Made by a program: the position numbers and the translations under genes. From contig JAIUCV010000102.1 in NCBI GenBank assembly GCA_026724425.1, positions 1,674,001 to 1,738,000 of the forward strand: a stretch of 64,000 bases of DNA, written 5' to 3'. The DNA comes from Erythrophleum ivorense. Its lineage: Eukaryota; Streptophyta; Magnoliopsida; Fabales; Fabaceae. Shown here piece after piece: positions 1-12,636 of this stretch. The notes under the pieces are model-generated. The model had not been told where the DNA came from, did not search any database, and saw nothing but the letters and a program-made list of their open reading frames with translations. Position 1 is the first letter of the stretch; each line of letters starts with the position of its first letter.

Positions 1-1194
1 TGGTTTCTCTCTCCTCGTTTTTCCAGTTTTTGATTTTTCCTTGCTGCTTTAATCTGTTGGGTGATGACTGAATCTCCTATGACAAAATCTTAAAATCGAT
101 TGACTTTAGCCTCCTTTGGGATATTTAGTTAGATTTATGCTGTTGAGTTGTATAAAGACGAGAGATTGATGGGTTCTATGAATTGGGTTTGGATTATTTA
201 GGTCTCTTGGCATAAATTTTAGGTTTTTTCTTCCAACCGGTGACGGCCTTTGTCTCGTTGCATGATTGATTGAAATCCATATGTATTAGCACTAGGTTTG
301 TGGTTCTCTTTTGTTCATTCTGGATTTGATCACCGGGCAATACGTCGAAATGTTTGCAATTAATCGACTCTTTTAGCATATAGTAGTTGCTAAAGGCCTG
401 TGCTCTATCATTTTGCATCAACTCCAATAAATCTCATTTCTTTCATTTACAGGCTGGGAAATTACTTGCGAATTTGATTGTGATGGGAAGTGGGATTCTT
501 GGTCGTGCTTTCTTTCAAGCATATCGTCAGGCTCTTGCAAGTAAGTTCCAACGCTTCTTTGCTGTATATGCATCAAGTGATTGCTTAATGAATGTAATGA
601 TGGCTTGCTCTCTTAGGAAGTTCTGTTTTTCAATTGATTGATTGAAGTTGCATTTACATGGTTATTAGTGATTCTGTGAACTTTTTTGTTGCAGCTCCTG
701 TATATTTGCTTACTACTGTTACAACGGTTTATAAGTTTCCGAATCAAACAGTATATTGAATCAGTAATTAAGATGGTTTATTTGTAGTAAAGGTGGGCCT
801 GTCTTAACCCCAGTAAACTTATTTTGGCAGATGCGTCTAAAACTGGAGCTGCGCAGGAAGCAATGCAAAATGCAGTACGTAATGCAGGAAAAGTCATTAA
901 CGAGCAAGAGGCTAGGCAGATTCTTGGTGTAACCGAGAAGACCTCGTGGGAAGAGATATTACAGGTAAAAACATTCCTCTTTCATCACAGATGATGATTT
1001 CTTGATCTATTTTGAAACTCTGACGTGAATCACTAAAAAGAGTTGGTGCTATGTATATGTGAATGCAGAAATACGACAAACTGTTTGAGAATAACGCGAA
1101 AGCTGGGAGCTTTTACCTTCAATCGAAAGTTCTTCGAGCCAAAGAATGTCTAGAAGTTGTGTACAGGAGCAAAGGAAACGGTACACCAAGTTAA
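1..1194 (+). CDS. TXR1: TXR1/PAM16, TIM23 import-motor subunit (Tim16 family); start codon at or just beyond left edge
   Basis: Coding exons are 453-540, 831-964 and 1069-1194. They join in frame to 115 residues that begin AGKLLANLIVMGSGILGR and end GNGTPS, lacking only the initiator Met. The first bases of the window (TG then GTTTCT) fit a first coding exon ending in ATG directly before a GT donor, so the A of the start codon probably lies one base outside; this is inference. The protein has the Pam16 layout: an N-terminal hydrophobic, membrane-associated segment, then a degenerate J-like domain (QEARQILGV, SWEEILQKYDKLF, SFYLQSKVLRAKE). Family knowledge: Pam16 binds the J-protein Pam14/18 and restrains the Hsp70 motor that pulls precursors through TIM23 into the mitochondrial matrix. 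In Arabidopsis, loss of TXR1 gives thaxtomin resistance and altered immunity. Expected family length is about 116 residues, so the gene looks intact. Confidence 0.9.
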
Positions 1195-2063
1195 GAGCTT
1201 AAATCTTTTTTTTTTCGTTAACAGATTCGAAAACTCTTGCTCTCAATGTAAAATCAAGACGAATTCACGCTTCTTTGAGATGATGTGGAACTTTAAAGAA
1301 ACGGCCATAAGTTTTCTTCACCCATTGATTAGTAATAAACCAAATGACTAAGTCGGCTTTGCTCTGATCAATTGATTAGTGTCAAAGAGCCTCTTAAAAT
1401 TAGAATGGATTGTTCTATGTCTGTTTGTTGTATCTTTCGCTTCAAAAAAGACTCTTTTAAAGGTTTCGTTGATTATTCGCAGTTTGTAATGTATATATAA
1501 TAAGATTGAGTGGCTTTGTATGATATGTAAATGCTTTGGGAAAGCTAAATCTCAGATCATGTGTATAAGCTAAGTGTGATTTTGATCATGTTTTGTGAAA
1601 TGGTATCACGTCGGGTTAACCGAATTCAAGAAATTTTGAAACCTGACTTGATTGCAAACAAATTTCATTTCATAAGGGTTGATTTATACAAAATAAAATT
1701 TTATATGCACAACAAATAATTAGGACCCAGTTTTGGCAATTCGAAGTGAAGAAGCTAAGATGAAAACGTGAAAGGAGATAAGGAGTCTTGTGGGAGTGGA
1801 AGTGAAGTGGTTCGTCTTGAGAGAATCGTGATCGTTGACGGAAATGTGACGGTCCTTATTTGGTTCACTTGTTGATCTCCTCTTACACCTTTTCTTTATT
1901 CCATTTTCTAAAAGAAAGCCTGTAAATCATTTGCAAAGACAGTAAAGATGGTTTTAGGTTTAGGAATCTAAGAAGAACACATGAAATTGAGTTTAGATGA
2001 GAAGTTGTTGTTTAGCATCAGACTTACTTGAATAATGGGGAAATTTGGTTGAAATTGGCGAGT
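1195..2063. other. Intergenic, between convergent TXR1 and extensin 3' ends
   Basis: AT-rich DNA with the 3' untranslated regions of two convergent genes. I see no further gene or RNA here. Confidence 0.5.
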
Positions 2064-4912
2064 TTAGTAGTGGATGGGAGGTGGAGGAGAAGCGTAGATG
2101 TAGAGTGGAGGAGATTTGACCGGTGGAGGAGGAGATTGGTAGTGATACGGTGGTGGAGGAGATTTGACGGGAGGAGGTGGAGAGTGGTAATAATATGGCG
2201 GTGGCGGGGATTTGACCGGTGGGGGAGGTGACTGGTAGTAGTACGGTGGTGGTGGTGATTTCACTGGTGGGGGCGGTGAATGGTAGTAGTATGGAGGTGG
2301 TGGTGATTTCACCGGAGGAGGCGGTGAATGGTAATAATATGGCGGTGGTGGTGATTTCACCGGTGGGGGCGGTGAATGGTAGTAGTATGGAGGTGGTGGC
2401 GATTTGACCGGTGGAGGCGGTGAATGGTAGTAGTATGGAGGTGGTGGTGATTTGACTGGTGGAGGAGGAGAGTGGTAATAGTACGGTGGTGGAGGAGATT
2501 TCACTGGTGGTGGTGGAGATTGGTAATAGTACGGTGGTGGGGGAGATTTCACCGGAGGAGGTGGGGAATGGTAATAATACGGTGGTGGAGGAGATTTCAC
2601 CGGAGGAGGTGGAGAATGGTAATAATATGGCGGTGGTGGGGATTTGACCGGTGGGGGTGGTGAATGGTAGTAGTATGGAGGTGGAGGAGATTTCACCGGA
2701 GGAGGTGGTGAATGGTAATAATATGGCGGTGGAGGAGATTTGACTGGTGGGGGTGGTGAATGGTAATAGTATGGAGGTGGAGGAGATTTGACCGGAGGCG
2801 GAGGAGAGTGGTAGTAATATGGCGGCGGAGGAGATTTAACCGGGGGTGGTGGAGAGTGGTAATAGTATGGAGGTGGAGGAGATTTGACCGGAGGCGGAGG
2901 AGAGTGGTAGTAATATGGTGGCGGAGGAGATTTAACCGGGGGTGGTGGAGAGTGGTAATAATACGGTGGTGGTGGAGATTTCACCGGTGGAGGTGGTGAA
3001 TGGTAGTAATATGGCGGTGGTGGGGATTTGACCGGTGGGGGTGGTGAATGGTAGTAGTATGGAGGTGGAGGAGAATGAGTTGGTGGTGGTGGAGACTTGT
3101 AGGCATAAGTTGGAGTTGGTGGTGGTGGTGACTTGTATACATAAGTCGGAGTTGGAGGTGGCGGAGATTTGTAGACATAAGTTGGTGTTGGTGGTGGCGG
3201 TGGCGGTGACTTGTAAATGTACGTCGGAGTTGGAGGTGGTGGTGATTTATAAACGTATGTAGGAGTAGGTGGCGGTGGAGACTTATAAACGTAAGTTGGA
3301 GTTGGTGGTGGTGGTGATTTGTAAACGTAAGTCGGAGTAGGCGGAGGCGGCGACTTGTATACGTAAGCCGGAGTTGGAGGTGGCGGAGAGTTGTAATAGT
3401 AAGGTGGATGGTAAGGAGCTGGTTTATGGCATTCCTCATAAGGCTTCTTAGGTGCATAAGCAAAGGACTTGGCGTAAAGCACAACCTCGTACTTAGTCTT
3501 TGATTTCACATGAAGCCTAGCACCCTTGTTACCCATATGGTAACTTGTCGGAATATTACACGGTGAGCCCTTTGGTGGCGCGTGAAGTTTTGCCGTGCAA
3601 ACCTCGCCGCCGTATTTGCGGTAGTTGTATCCTTCCACGGTGATTGCGTATTTACCGTTGATCTTTGTCTTTCCGTACGCTTTGACCGTTTTATCTCCCG
3701 CCTTACATGTCACCTCCACGACAGCGCCTACAAATAAATAAATAAAATGAAACAATTTAAATATTCCGCTGTTTTTCCTATAGAGAAAAAACGTAACCTT
3801 GTAAATTTATTTCCTCTTTCGAGTTTGGATATTCATAATGAATCTTGCTTAAGTCAAGAACAAATTCTGTCTTTATTTTTAGAAAACAAATTGTAAAAAT
3901 CGTTTTATTTGCAATATTTCAAAGTATTTTTACTGTCCATAAATTAGTTTGTAAATTTACCTTTGAGATGCTTTTTGTCGTGGGATTTTTTGGGGTTAGT
4001 CCAGTCGTAGCATCTGTAGCAGTAAACTTTACCAACGACTTTAAATACGAGTGCTTTGGGGTGTGGGTGAGGATGGGGATGAGGGTACGATACTGGCGGT
4101 GGTGGAGATGTGTAGTAGTACGGTGGCGAGTATGATTTGGGTGGTGGTGGTGGGGATGAGTAGTAGTAAGGTGGTGAGTAGGTTTTTGGTGGTGGTGGAG
4201 GTGATTGGTAGTAGTATGGTGGTGGTGGAGATTTTACCGGTGGTGGTGGGGAGTTGTAGTAGTAAGGAGGAGGAAGAGATTTCACCGGAGGAGGAGGAGA
4301 ATGGTAGTAGTATGGTGGTGGAGGAGACTTCACCGGTGGAGGTGGTGAGTGGTAGTAGTAAGGAGGAGGAGGGGATTTCACCGGAGGAGGAGGAGAATGG
4401 TAGTAGTATGGTGGTGGAGGAGACTTTACCGGTGGAGGTGGTGAGTGGTAGTAGTAAGGAGGAGGAGGAGACTTCACCGGAGGAGGTGGAGAGTGATAGT
4501 AATATGGTGGAGGAGGAGATTTCACCGGAGGGGGTGGAGAATGGTAGTAGTATGGCGGTGGTGGAGACTTCACCGGGGGAGGAGGAGAGTGATAATAGTA
4601 TGGTGGAGGATGAGATTTAACAGGAGGAGGCGGTGAATGATAATAATATGGTGGTGGTGGAGACTTCACAGGAGGAGGAGGAGAGTGATAATAGTATGGT
4701 GGAGGAGGAGACTTCACTGGAGGTGGCGGAGAGTTGTAGTGGTACGGTGGTGGTGGAGATTTTACCGGAGGAGGTGGAGATTTGTATTCATAAGGTGGTG
4801 GAGGAGAACTATAGTAATAAGGTTCCGTTGCCAATGTGTAACCCACGAGTATTGCCAAAACAGCAACCATCAAATGATTCCGGCCGGCATGACTCCATGC
4901 CGGAGTTCCCAT
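2064..4912 (-). CDS. Extensin with an internal Ole e 1-like domain (871 aa)
   Basis: Exons are 3961-4912 and 2064-3727. The intron has donor AAAG/GTAAAT and acceptor TTTGTAG/GCGCTG, and it rejoins the reading frame inside one folded domain, which is why I treat the two long frames as one gene. Order: signal peptide (residues 1 to about 30), N-terminal extensin arm (about 31-285), Ole e 1-like domain (about 286-420, Cys in VYCYRCYDW, VEVTCKAG, GEVCTAKL, SPCNIP), then a C-terminal arm (about 421-871). The C arm opens with SPPPPTPTYVYK units and continues as about 20 copies of SPPPPYYYHSPPPPVK. Family knowledge: SPPPP motifs are hydroxylated and arabinosylated, YXY and VYK tyrosines crosslink extensins in the wall, and Ole e 1-like domains occur in secreted wall proteins. 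The start codon gives a clean hydrophobic leader (LMVAVLAILVGYTLA). It is longer than most extensins, and the central domain is unusual. Confidence 0.85.
2080..3075. repeat. 48-bp coding minisatellite, C-terminal extensin arm
   Basis: About 20 tandem units of 48 bp encode SPPPPYYYHSPPPPVK on the minus strand, with H/Q and Y/H variants. Near-identical units suggest slippage or unequal exchange, so copy number is probably variable between individuals and easily collapsed in assembly. Confidence 0.85.
4200..4800. repeat. 48-bp coding minisatellite, N-terminal extensin arm
   Basis: About 12 units of the same 48-bp extensin repeat as in the other exon. The two arrays are separated by the Ole e 1-like domain and the intron, so exchange between them could delete the domain. 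Confidence 0.8.
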
Positions 4913-5048
4913 TATTATTCACCGGTGACTAATTATATCTTAAAAAAAAAAAAATGTTTAATTGTTTGTTATTGGTTTAAGTAAGGAGAGAGGTAGAGAA
5001 GATGTTTTAGAAGAGATGGTTTGTGTTATTTGCATGGAATCCACTCTG

Positions 5049-5056
5049 TTTATATA
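5049..5056 (-). promoter_or_regulatory. TATA box of the extensin gene
   Basis: TATATAAA on the minus strand, about 137 bp upstream of the extensin ATG, a normal plant spacing. Confidence 0.55.
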
Positions 5057-5341
5057 ATGAAAAATAGTCGTCGGAGGTGTGCTTCGTTATTCAGAAGCCG
5101 GTTCAATATTTTTGTACTCTTTTGATTGTTTCCTCATGTTTTATTATTATCTGCTGGCAATTATTCATTTTAGAAAAAGCCAATTACGGAGAACTTGTTT
5201 AGAAATAATTCATCAGGTCAAGAAACTAATCTTCAACTACCCAATTGAAAATTCCCAATTCTGATTGCTAATTGATACTACATTTTTTGGTTGATTCTAC
5301 TATATAGTATAATTATTAGTACTGGCTAGCTGCTTGTTAAC

Positions 5342-5746
5342 CTGTGTTAATCACAATGACGTACACATTGTTTCGGATATAATTCTCTACTGTTACCGAC
5401 ACAATATGTTTAATTCAACGATTTGTATTATCCTGATATATGTGTATCAGATGGAACATCATAAAGTTTCGTGACCAAATTCAAAAGACGAAATAGTATC
5501 TAGTAAGTTTGTTGCCAAAAAAAATGGGGTGGGGGAGAAAGTTTGTTTAAAAGGCGTACATCATACATATGTAAATTCAAACACTGTAAAGTAAGAGTAA
5601 ATCAATGTTAATGGAAAATGATTAGAGTATATATCTATAAGGTCATAAGTTAATGAAGTCAAATATGTATGCTGGAAATTGCTGGTTTATAAAAGAAATA
5701 ATGATCACTAGCTAGAGAGCTTGTCTATAAAGATGAAACCGAGTTA
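5342..5746 (+). repeat. Left arm of a long-range inverted repeat
   Basis: This 405-bp segment reads as the reverse complement of 53417-53802. By eye there are about 12-14 single-base differences plus one 18-20 bp gap next to a G/C run, roughly 96% identity. Similarity stops abruptly at both ends. No coding frame or terminal repeat is evident. It lies upstream of the extensin promoter. Confidence 0.85.
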
Positions 5747-8700
5747 CACAAAAATAATAATTACATCGATTGGACCAAATGATAAATTACGAAAATTTTG
5801 GACAGCAAGTTTATTATATAAATAAAAAATAGACATGCGTTAGAAGAAAATGTGAATTTGATATATATAGTATATAAGAATATGTGTTTCCAGATTTCTT
5901 GTTTTATGGGTTTTCAACTTTCAAGTAATTGTAGTAAAGATTTTTTTTGCTTAATATACGCTAAGATTCTGAAAAAAAATCAACTAAAAAAGTAGGATCA
6001 GTAATAATAATTCATTTTTTTATTTTTCATGTTTCCATCATTTCGTGCGTAAAAGTGCACTCTTGCACCCCTTTGGTAATTGCCTACCATGATTTAAATT
6101 TTAAATTTGGTTTTTCGGTGCAGATTTTTGTATAATGGTTACTTAGTTTTAAACATACAAAATTATTAGAAGTCACTTAAAATGAAATAGAAAGAGTATA
6201 ATTAAGCTCGATATATATATCTTCAACTTGAATATTAGTCAATGAACAGTTTTTGAAAAAAGCAAATGTTAGTTATGTACTTCACATACTTTATGTAGTT
6301 AGCTGTTCAAAAACAAAAAGAGCTAGTTGTAAAACATACTACTACTTTTTTAACGAATGATTCAATTACCCCAAGAGAACAACAAAGACAGCAAACATTA
6401 GTATATAAGACTTGGAAAAAAAAAATCTAAAAAAATGACTTCGAAAATTTTCTCCGACACGTTTAATATGCGATAAAATAACTTATCAAACCATTATCAT
6501 AAAGTAAATAAATAATCTCTATGTACAGGTATGTGTTTTTTATTATAAGTTATAGTAATTTAGTTTTTGTATAATTACTTTGATACATTTCCAACTGTAG
6601 AAAATGTAAATAGAAGATTATGGAACTAAATAATAAAGCTATATACTATCGCGAATATCTTGTTACCTTCAAGATCACGTTACAAAGTTGATTAATTTTC
6701 ATTAAACCATAATTTTTGAAAGTGTATCCCTCAAAATAAATATAAATAATAAAGTTGGTATTTAAGGGGAAAAAATAACATATGATGAAACTGTAGTGTT
6801 TTAAAATGAAAAGTAGCTATACAAACATGTCTCGACAAATTGATAAAAGAGACAAATGGTTGGAATTATTGTCTGCGAACGATTACAAATTCCACTTCCA
6901 CATGCTTGCAAAGGTAAACATCACATGGCCACGTGTCGGTCAAATTCTCTTCGTTTGCTACCGGCTCAACCAGTTACCTCCTTTTGTTGAGTGTTGGGTT
7001 TACTTTTGTTACCATAGGGAAAAAATTATATTTAGAAAACTAATAATGGAAATAATTGTGAAGAACTCTGCATAGTGCATACGATACCTATTTTTTGGGT
7101 TAAAAAGTGCATACGATCAGTGGCGATTCTAGTAATCATTTCACATGGGGTCAAAATATTAATTTAAAGAAAAAATTATATTTAAGGGATCAAGATAAGA
7201 CTTGAACCCAGATTTTATTGGTTCAATAAGCTAATTTTAGCAAAAAAAACTAGTAATATCTATAACATTTGATGAACATCTAAACAAATTATAATATTTA
7301 AAGGGTGTCAATTGACACCATATCACCAAAAGTACATTCGCCACTGTACTTCTTTGATGTTTTTGCTTTTGCTTTTCTTTTATCCCTTCATCCCTTGTAT
7401 TATTAATCCTAGTAACTTCTCTTTGGATAATAATTATACATATTTTAATTTTACTGGTCCAAATTTATTTCAAATGATATTAGGTTTTTCAGTATACCAA
7501 CTTTCTTGTAGTGTAACATAAACAAAATCCAGCACCTAATAGTGATAAGAAAAATCAAATTAATTAAGAAAATGACAGATTAACGGAGTCTAATGGAGTC
7601 TTTAACTAATCTCTTTTAACAAATTAAGTGACGCCGTACACTTGTCTGAATACTAAAAGAAAACGTGACCCAAATAGCCAGATATTTTTCTAATTTTATA
7701 AACACCAGATTCGATTCGTCTCATAACTTGTCTTTCACTCAACTTTATTTTATTCTTTGATAAAAGTTTTATTTAAATTTTTTTTACGAAAGAACGTTTC
7801 GGTGAGTGAAGGCTCTTCCCAAGTTTTTGGGTGTGCGTCTATCCTAAAGCTCCCGGATCGGTTCTGAGACCGATTCATATTATGTAGATTAATTTGATTT
7901 TCAGTGATAGAGCTGTATCCAACTTCAGTCCTATGTTAAAAATGATTGTATAACCACCCATTACGAATTATTATTTGTCTCTTAGGATCCATCTTTACTA
8001 CTTTTCCTGCGATCATGGATCCATTTTTCATATACTGATTTTCAATTGATTAATAAAACTTGTTAAATAAAAGCGTTCTGAGATTTATAATCTTAGATCA
8101 TCTGCTTCCAAACTTCTTTTCAACTTTTGCACCACGAAAGACTAAAACATATATGAAAAACTGGGGGATTGGTAATTCCTAAAAAAAACAAAAGATTGCA
8201 TTATATATGTAGTCGTTGTATAAGTTATTGCACTGATATTATGATTTAAATAATTCAAAGTTGTTGGTATCATAGACTTCATAGTTATGTTTAGTAATTG
8301 TTAATCTCGTACTTATGCTCTCGTAGCGGTGATTAATATTTAAATTTCTAACTTCTTTGGGATTATTTTTTTAAAATGCTGCTGGTATTGTGATTGAAAT
8401 GAGAGAAAAAGTTAGAGAGATCAGTTTTAGAGTTTAAAGTTAAACTATGCAAAAGCCAAAACATCATCAAAGGTTTTTGTATTACGTTTATATATTTTTG
8501 TAATAAATGAGAATAATAAACATTATGCATGCTAGTTTCATCTAAAACCCTTTTTGAAGATACGAGTAATAAAAGAAGTTGTAATGGTATCTTAATTTAT
8601 GTAGGCGTACGTTCTTTGACAGAAAGGGTCTTATGTTCAGTGGTGTCCTTTTTTTACTGTCATCTAGAATGACATTCCAATGCTTAATTTTTTTAAAAAA

Positions 8701-9829
8701 AGAAAAAAAGAATATTATATAACTATTAACATAAATTAGGTAAACCAACACATAAACTATACGTAGCTTATTCCTAATTTTGTATGTAACGGTTATAGCA
8801 GCCATCACCACTAGGTCCCATGCATGCTGCATGCACACATAGGTTTGGTCAGATCTTGGACCATCTTTTTACTAAATGATGGACCAATCTTTTTGTTTGT
8901 GAAATATTTGTTTTCTACAAAACCTATGCGTGACTTTCAAAATTAATAGAAATTTATTTATTAGAAAATCCGATTTTCTTCTCAAAAGCAATAACCGAGC
9001 GTAGCTTTGTTCTTGTTATTTTCATTTCTAACACTTTTTTTCACATAATTTTACAATACAGTATTTTATGAAACTACTTTCATGCATTTCCGACTTTAGA
9101 AAATTCAATTGAAAATGTGCCGATTACTATCTAAGAGAGAAAAAAGGGCGTAAACTGAAAATTTCACACAAAACCCAATATCACATCATCCATAACGGGC
9201 CAATTGGGCCACTTGAGAGACTAGTAAAGGTAACGGGCACTTGCGTTGACGGTACCCTAAATTGGCACGTGCGTGTTAACGGAGACGTTAACTATTCGAA
9301 TTTTCGGGGCACTCCTATCATCGTCTCAAACTCATTATTTTCTCAAAGGTAAAAAATAAAAAAAAAATAAATAGAGTAGGCGGAGAATAACAGAGAAGAT
9401 GATCATTAAAAAAACAAAAATCAAAGGATTTGACAACACTTTAAAAGCAAATCCAGCATTAGGGCTACAATTTGCCACAAACCTAATTTTCAACTTTAAT
9501 TTCCATTTCGCTGTAAATCTATCTGATTGTTCCAAAAAAGTCACAGAAACTCAACAGTTGTGTGATTTGGTGGCCTCTAGTCCTTAATCGCAAAGTAAGT
9601 TTCTCCATCATCTTTTCTTCTCATGTAGTGTCTGGTTTTAAATGCTTGACTAGCTAAAATGATTTGATAGGTCCGCGTTTCGATTCTTCATTTTCTTAAA
9701 AATAGGAACTTTACGATTGAGTAAAAGACTAGAGCTTGAAACTGAGAACGTTAGAATTTAGAATCCTTTCTTGTTCAATATCTTACTTAAGCTAGCTCGT
9801 CTTTTCTGTTCAGGCAGTAGTTCGAAAAG
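5747..9829. other. AT-rich intergenic region
   Basis: About 4 kb with no gene I can support. It holds a small transposon relic (7118-7346) and isolated G-boxes near 6930 and 9266. Small open frames here (for example 6806-7075) have no recognisable protein features. The stretch 9300-9830 may be the old promoter and leader of the neighbouring F-box relic. Confidence 0.5.
7118..7346. mobile_element. Short non-autonomous DNA transposon relic, hAT-like ends
   Basis: The ends are CAGTGGCGA and TCGCCACTG, inverted with respect to each other and 229 bp apart. A perfect 16-bp palindrome (GGTGTCAATTGACACC, 7304-7319) lies just inside the right end. No clear 8-bp target duplication remains. The CAGTGGCG terminus suggests the hAT group; this is inference from the motif only. 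Confidence 0.5.
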
Positions 9830-10154
9830 ATGGATCTTGAGTTCGATGATTCAGAGTTTATGCATCCTACAAGAACCAGAAAACATGATAGGGATGAGAT
9901 TCGTACAGATTTTATCAATCTTTTTCTACTTAAAGATGATAATAAGTGAGTGATGATTTAGTTGATTTGTGGTTTTGTTTCAGGTACTTACTTTCTGTTG
10001 TGAGTCAGTGCCGACATTCAACGACCTGCTTCGGTTAACTATCAAGACCGATCGAAAAGTAGGATGGGAATCATTGCCGGTTCTACTCAAGAACTCTCTA
10101 AATCTCATAGAAAAGGATCAAACTGTAAAACAGCTCTTCTGCTTCTCTGATTAA
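9830..10154 (+). pseudogene. Relic of an FBD-type F-box gene
   Basis: Two pieces of the local F-box family survive. The first (9830-9949) resembles the end of the F-box exon (EFDDSEFMHP then FINLF, compare LDFDDSVFLHP and SFIDFVDRVL). It runs straight into a segment resembling the end of intron 1, whose acceptor TTTCAG is followed by an exon-2-like piece (LTFCCESVPTFNDLLRLT, VGWESLPVLLKN). Most of exon 1 (the leucine-rich region) and all of exon 3 (FBD) are gone. An internal deletion followed by truncation explains this. It sits tail to tail with the pirin gene at 10254, exactly as the intact F-box gene at 12637 sits with the second pirin. Confidence 0.7.
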
Positions 10155-10253
10155 TCAACTTTCTGAAAATAACATGTTGTGATTCCCTAACAAAACACTG
10201 ATATGATCTAAAAACGTAAGATTAAGAAAATGTCAAATAAAGAAGAACTCTTT

Positions 10254-11636
10254 TCACTCTGACTCCCAATACTTGGCCATTTCGAAGCCATTCTTAGCAT
10301 TGCGATAGTCACCAATGGTCATATCAATCTCAGCCTGTGAGTTCATCACAAATGGTCCGTGCTGAACCACAGGCTCGCCGATCCGTTCCCCTGCAATCAA
10401 CAAGAACCTCAAATGCCTAGAGCTTGACGTATTCCACACGCTAACTTGATCCCCTGTTCCAAACACCACAACATTGTGTGCTTCTACTGTGGAAGAGTCG
10501 GAGGAGCCAAACACGCCTTCATCGCCTTCTATAACGTAAGCGAAGGCGGTCCATTTCTCTGGAACGGTCTGGTGGGTTTGAGCTCTTGGTTCGATAGTAA
10601 AGTCAAGGAACATGATTGGTGTTTTTGTGTAGAATGGTGATTGCACTTTCATTGACTCTCCGGCTATGACTTTGACCTCTACTCCATCTTCCTCTGCTTT
10701 GGGAATCTCTGAACTTGATATTTCAAGGTTCTTTGGCTCGGCCCTGTCGTAAATCGAAGAACAAAGAGATTCAAAACATTGAGAAAGCTGAAGGAAAGTG
10801 AAATCTTTCTGAAGAATACATTTTTTCAGTGGAAGGGAGGTTGATCCAAAGCTGTAAGCCATTGTTGACTTGTTCTTCAGGCATTTCGGAATGAATGATT
10901 CCTCTTCCTGCTGTCATCCACTGTGATAAAACCAGAGTCAAAAGGATGAAACCAGTAGATGAAGCTCAGAAAAGGATTTCACTGTACCTGAACATCTCCT
11001 TCATGGATTCTACCCTTATGACCATTGAAGTCTTGGTGAATGATTCCTCCCTGCATAAAGTTATAACCAAATCTAGATTCAAGAATCGTATCTATGGAGA
11101 AGATGGAAGAGTCTTTCTCTCACCTGTAGCATGTATGTAACACTCTCAAAACCTGCACAGAGTTGATCTAATTACATCAGAGAAATTACATAAGAGAAGC
11201 AAATTTGTGTATATGTGTATAAGAATGAATATGTGATTTGACCTCTGTGAGGATGATCTCTGAATCCACCTGGAGGTGAAACTGATCAAGAAAACAGAGC
11301 AAAACAAAACAAACAAACAAATAATGGGTGCTTAGATTATCCTATGATAAATAAACATCAAAATCATTATTTTTTACTTTCTACATTGGGGAAGTAAAAA
11401 TAATAATTACCGGAAAACTCTACTAGCGACACGAACGGGTCCAATAACTCATGTTCAGCCCTGAATAAATTTCACAAGAAACAAACATATATGAAACTTG
11501 AAGGTTAACTGAGAAATTTGAGAAAGAACAAAAAAAAAAAAAAAACACACTTGGTGATGCCTTGTCTAATAACAGCACCATCACCTTCATTCTCAAAATT
11601 TGCAAATATCTTCTTCATGACCTGTCTCGATGACAT
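10254..11636 (-). CDS. Pirin-family protein, copy 1 (281 aa)
   Basis: Seven exons: 11551-11636, 11411-11460, 11243-11269, 11124-11152, 10988-11050, 10820-10920 and 10254-10743. All junctions are GT-AG and keep frame, giving MSSRQVMKKIFANFENEG at the start and AKYWESE at the end. The pirin metal site is visible in DHPHRGFESVTYMLQGG and in GIIHSEMPEE. Pirins are bicupin Fe(II) proteins of nucleus and cytoplasm; some act as quercetinases or transcription cofactors. Position beside TXR1 suggests the counterpart of At3g59260 (memory). It shares intron positions and exon sizes (27, 29, 50, 63 and 101 nt) with the pirin at 14641, so the two are tandem duplicates. It looks functional. Confidence 0.88.
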
Positions 11637-12636
11637 ATTGATGATTATGATGATGTTGATGATAAAACTCTGTTATGGTGTATATATCTTCTGTCTCTGT
11701 TTGTTGCAGTCAAAGATCAATACTAACAAAAAGCTTTTTAATGGATTTCTTTTTGGCGTGCTTACATATTTATGGTTTATCATCAATACGTATATAAAAA
11801 ATGCAGGGATCAAAAGAAATTGCGGGAGATCGACCAAAAATGGTATAGTCTTTACTCTTATTGGTTCAATCTCAAGAACAAAAACAAACAATGGAAAACA
11901 AATCCGAAATTCTGGGAAATTGATTGCTTATATTTTATACGATACTCGTTCCCATAGTTGTTTGTTTGTAAATGCATGTTACAACCAATTTTTCATAATT
12001 GGAAACTTTCTATAAATTCTCTTCAATTTTTTAGCATCTCAATATCTCATTATATTCCAAATGTGATGATAACAGAATGTTAATGTCCAAAACAAGAAGA
12101 TAGGAAACGTGGGCCTTCGACAAAACATGAAGCCCAGTTTTCAGCCCAGTCGTCATGTTTCAGATTCATCTCCTCTGCTTTTCTCTTCCTTATAAAACGA
12201 CTTTCCCATTAACCAAAACTATTCATTATTCTAATATCTCTTTTTAATAAAATAAAATAAAATCGATACCTCTACAAAACCTAAATTCGATAGGTTTATT
12301 TATAGCTGAGACTTGACTGGGAATTTGGTTCGTCACGATCTTAGAATCCCTAAAATTCTCTTATCGCAAACCATGTCTGAGAAGTTGTCCATATTTGGGT
12401 GATTTTGATGGGCGCTGCTTGAATATATACACAAAGTGAGTCTCCTCGTTTCTTCTTTTGATCTTTGTGCTCCTCTTTTCTCGGAAGTTTTTTATTTTTC
12501 TCCAACAATTTGCTTTTGCGGGTTTCTCCAACCAGTTGTGTTTTTGGAGTTTAAGCGTTTTTAAAATCCTTGGATCGAATAACTTACTCGAGATCATGTG
12601 ATTTTGTTTAGGTTGTAAGTGTTTGATCTGTCCACT

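Noticed and set aside
2080..3075. Regular 48-bp repeats that could look like a CRISPR array
   Set aside because: There are no unique spacers; units are contiguous, in frame and encode the extensin motif. The genome is a plant.
2028..4984. Many long plus-strand frames rich in Val/Glu/Ser or Trp/Arg
   Set aside because: They are shadows of the minus-strand proline-rich extensin repeats; their composition follows directly from reversing Pro, Tyr and Ser codons.
6806..7075. 89-residue open frame containing a G-box
   Set aside because: No domain, no splice support and AT-driven composition; probably chance.
9399..9587. 62-residue open frame
   Set aside because: No recognisable motif; it lies in the likely leader of the F-box relic and overlaps a frame on the other strand.
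11518..12015. 165-residue plus-strand frame starting over pirin exon 1
   Set aside because: It runs antisense to the pirin first exon and its promoter and has low-complexity ends.
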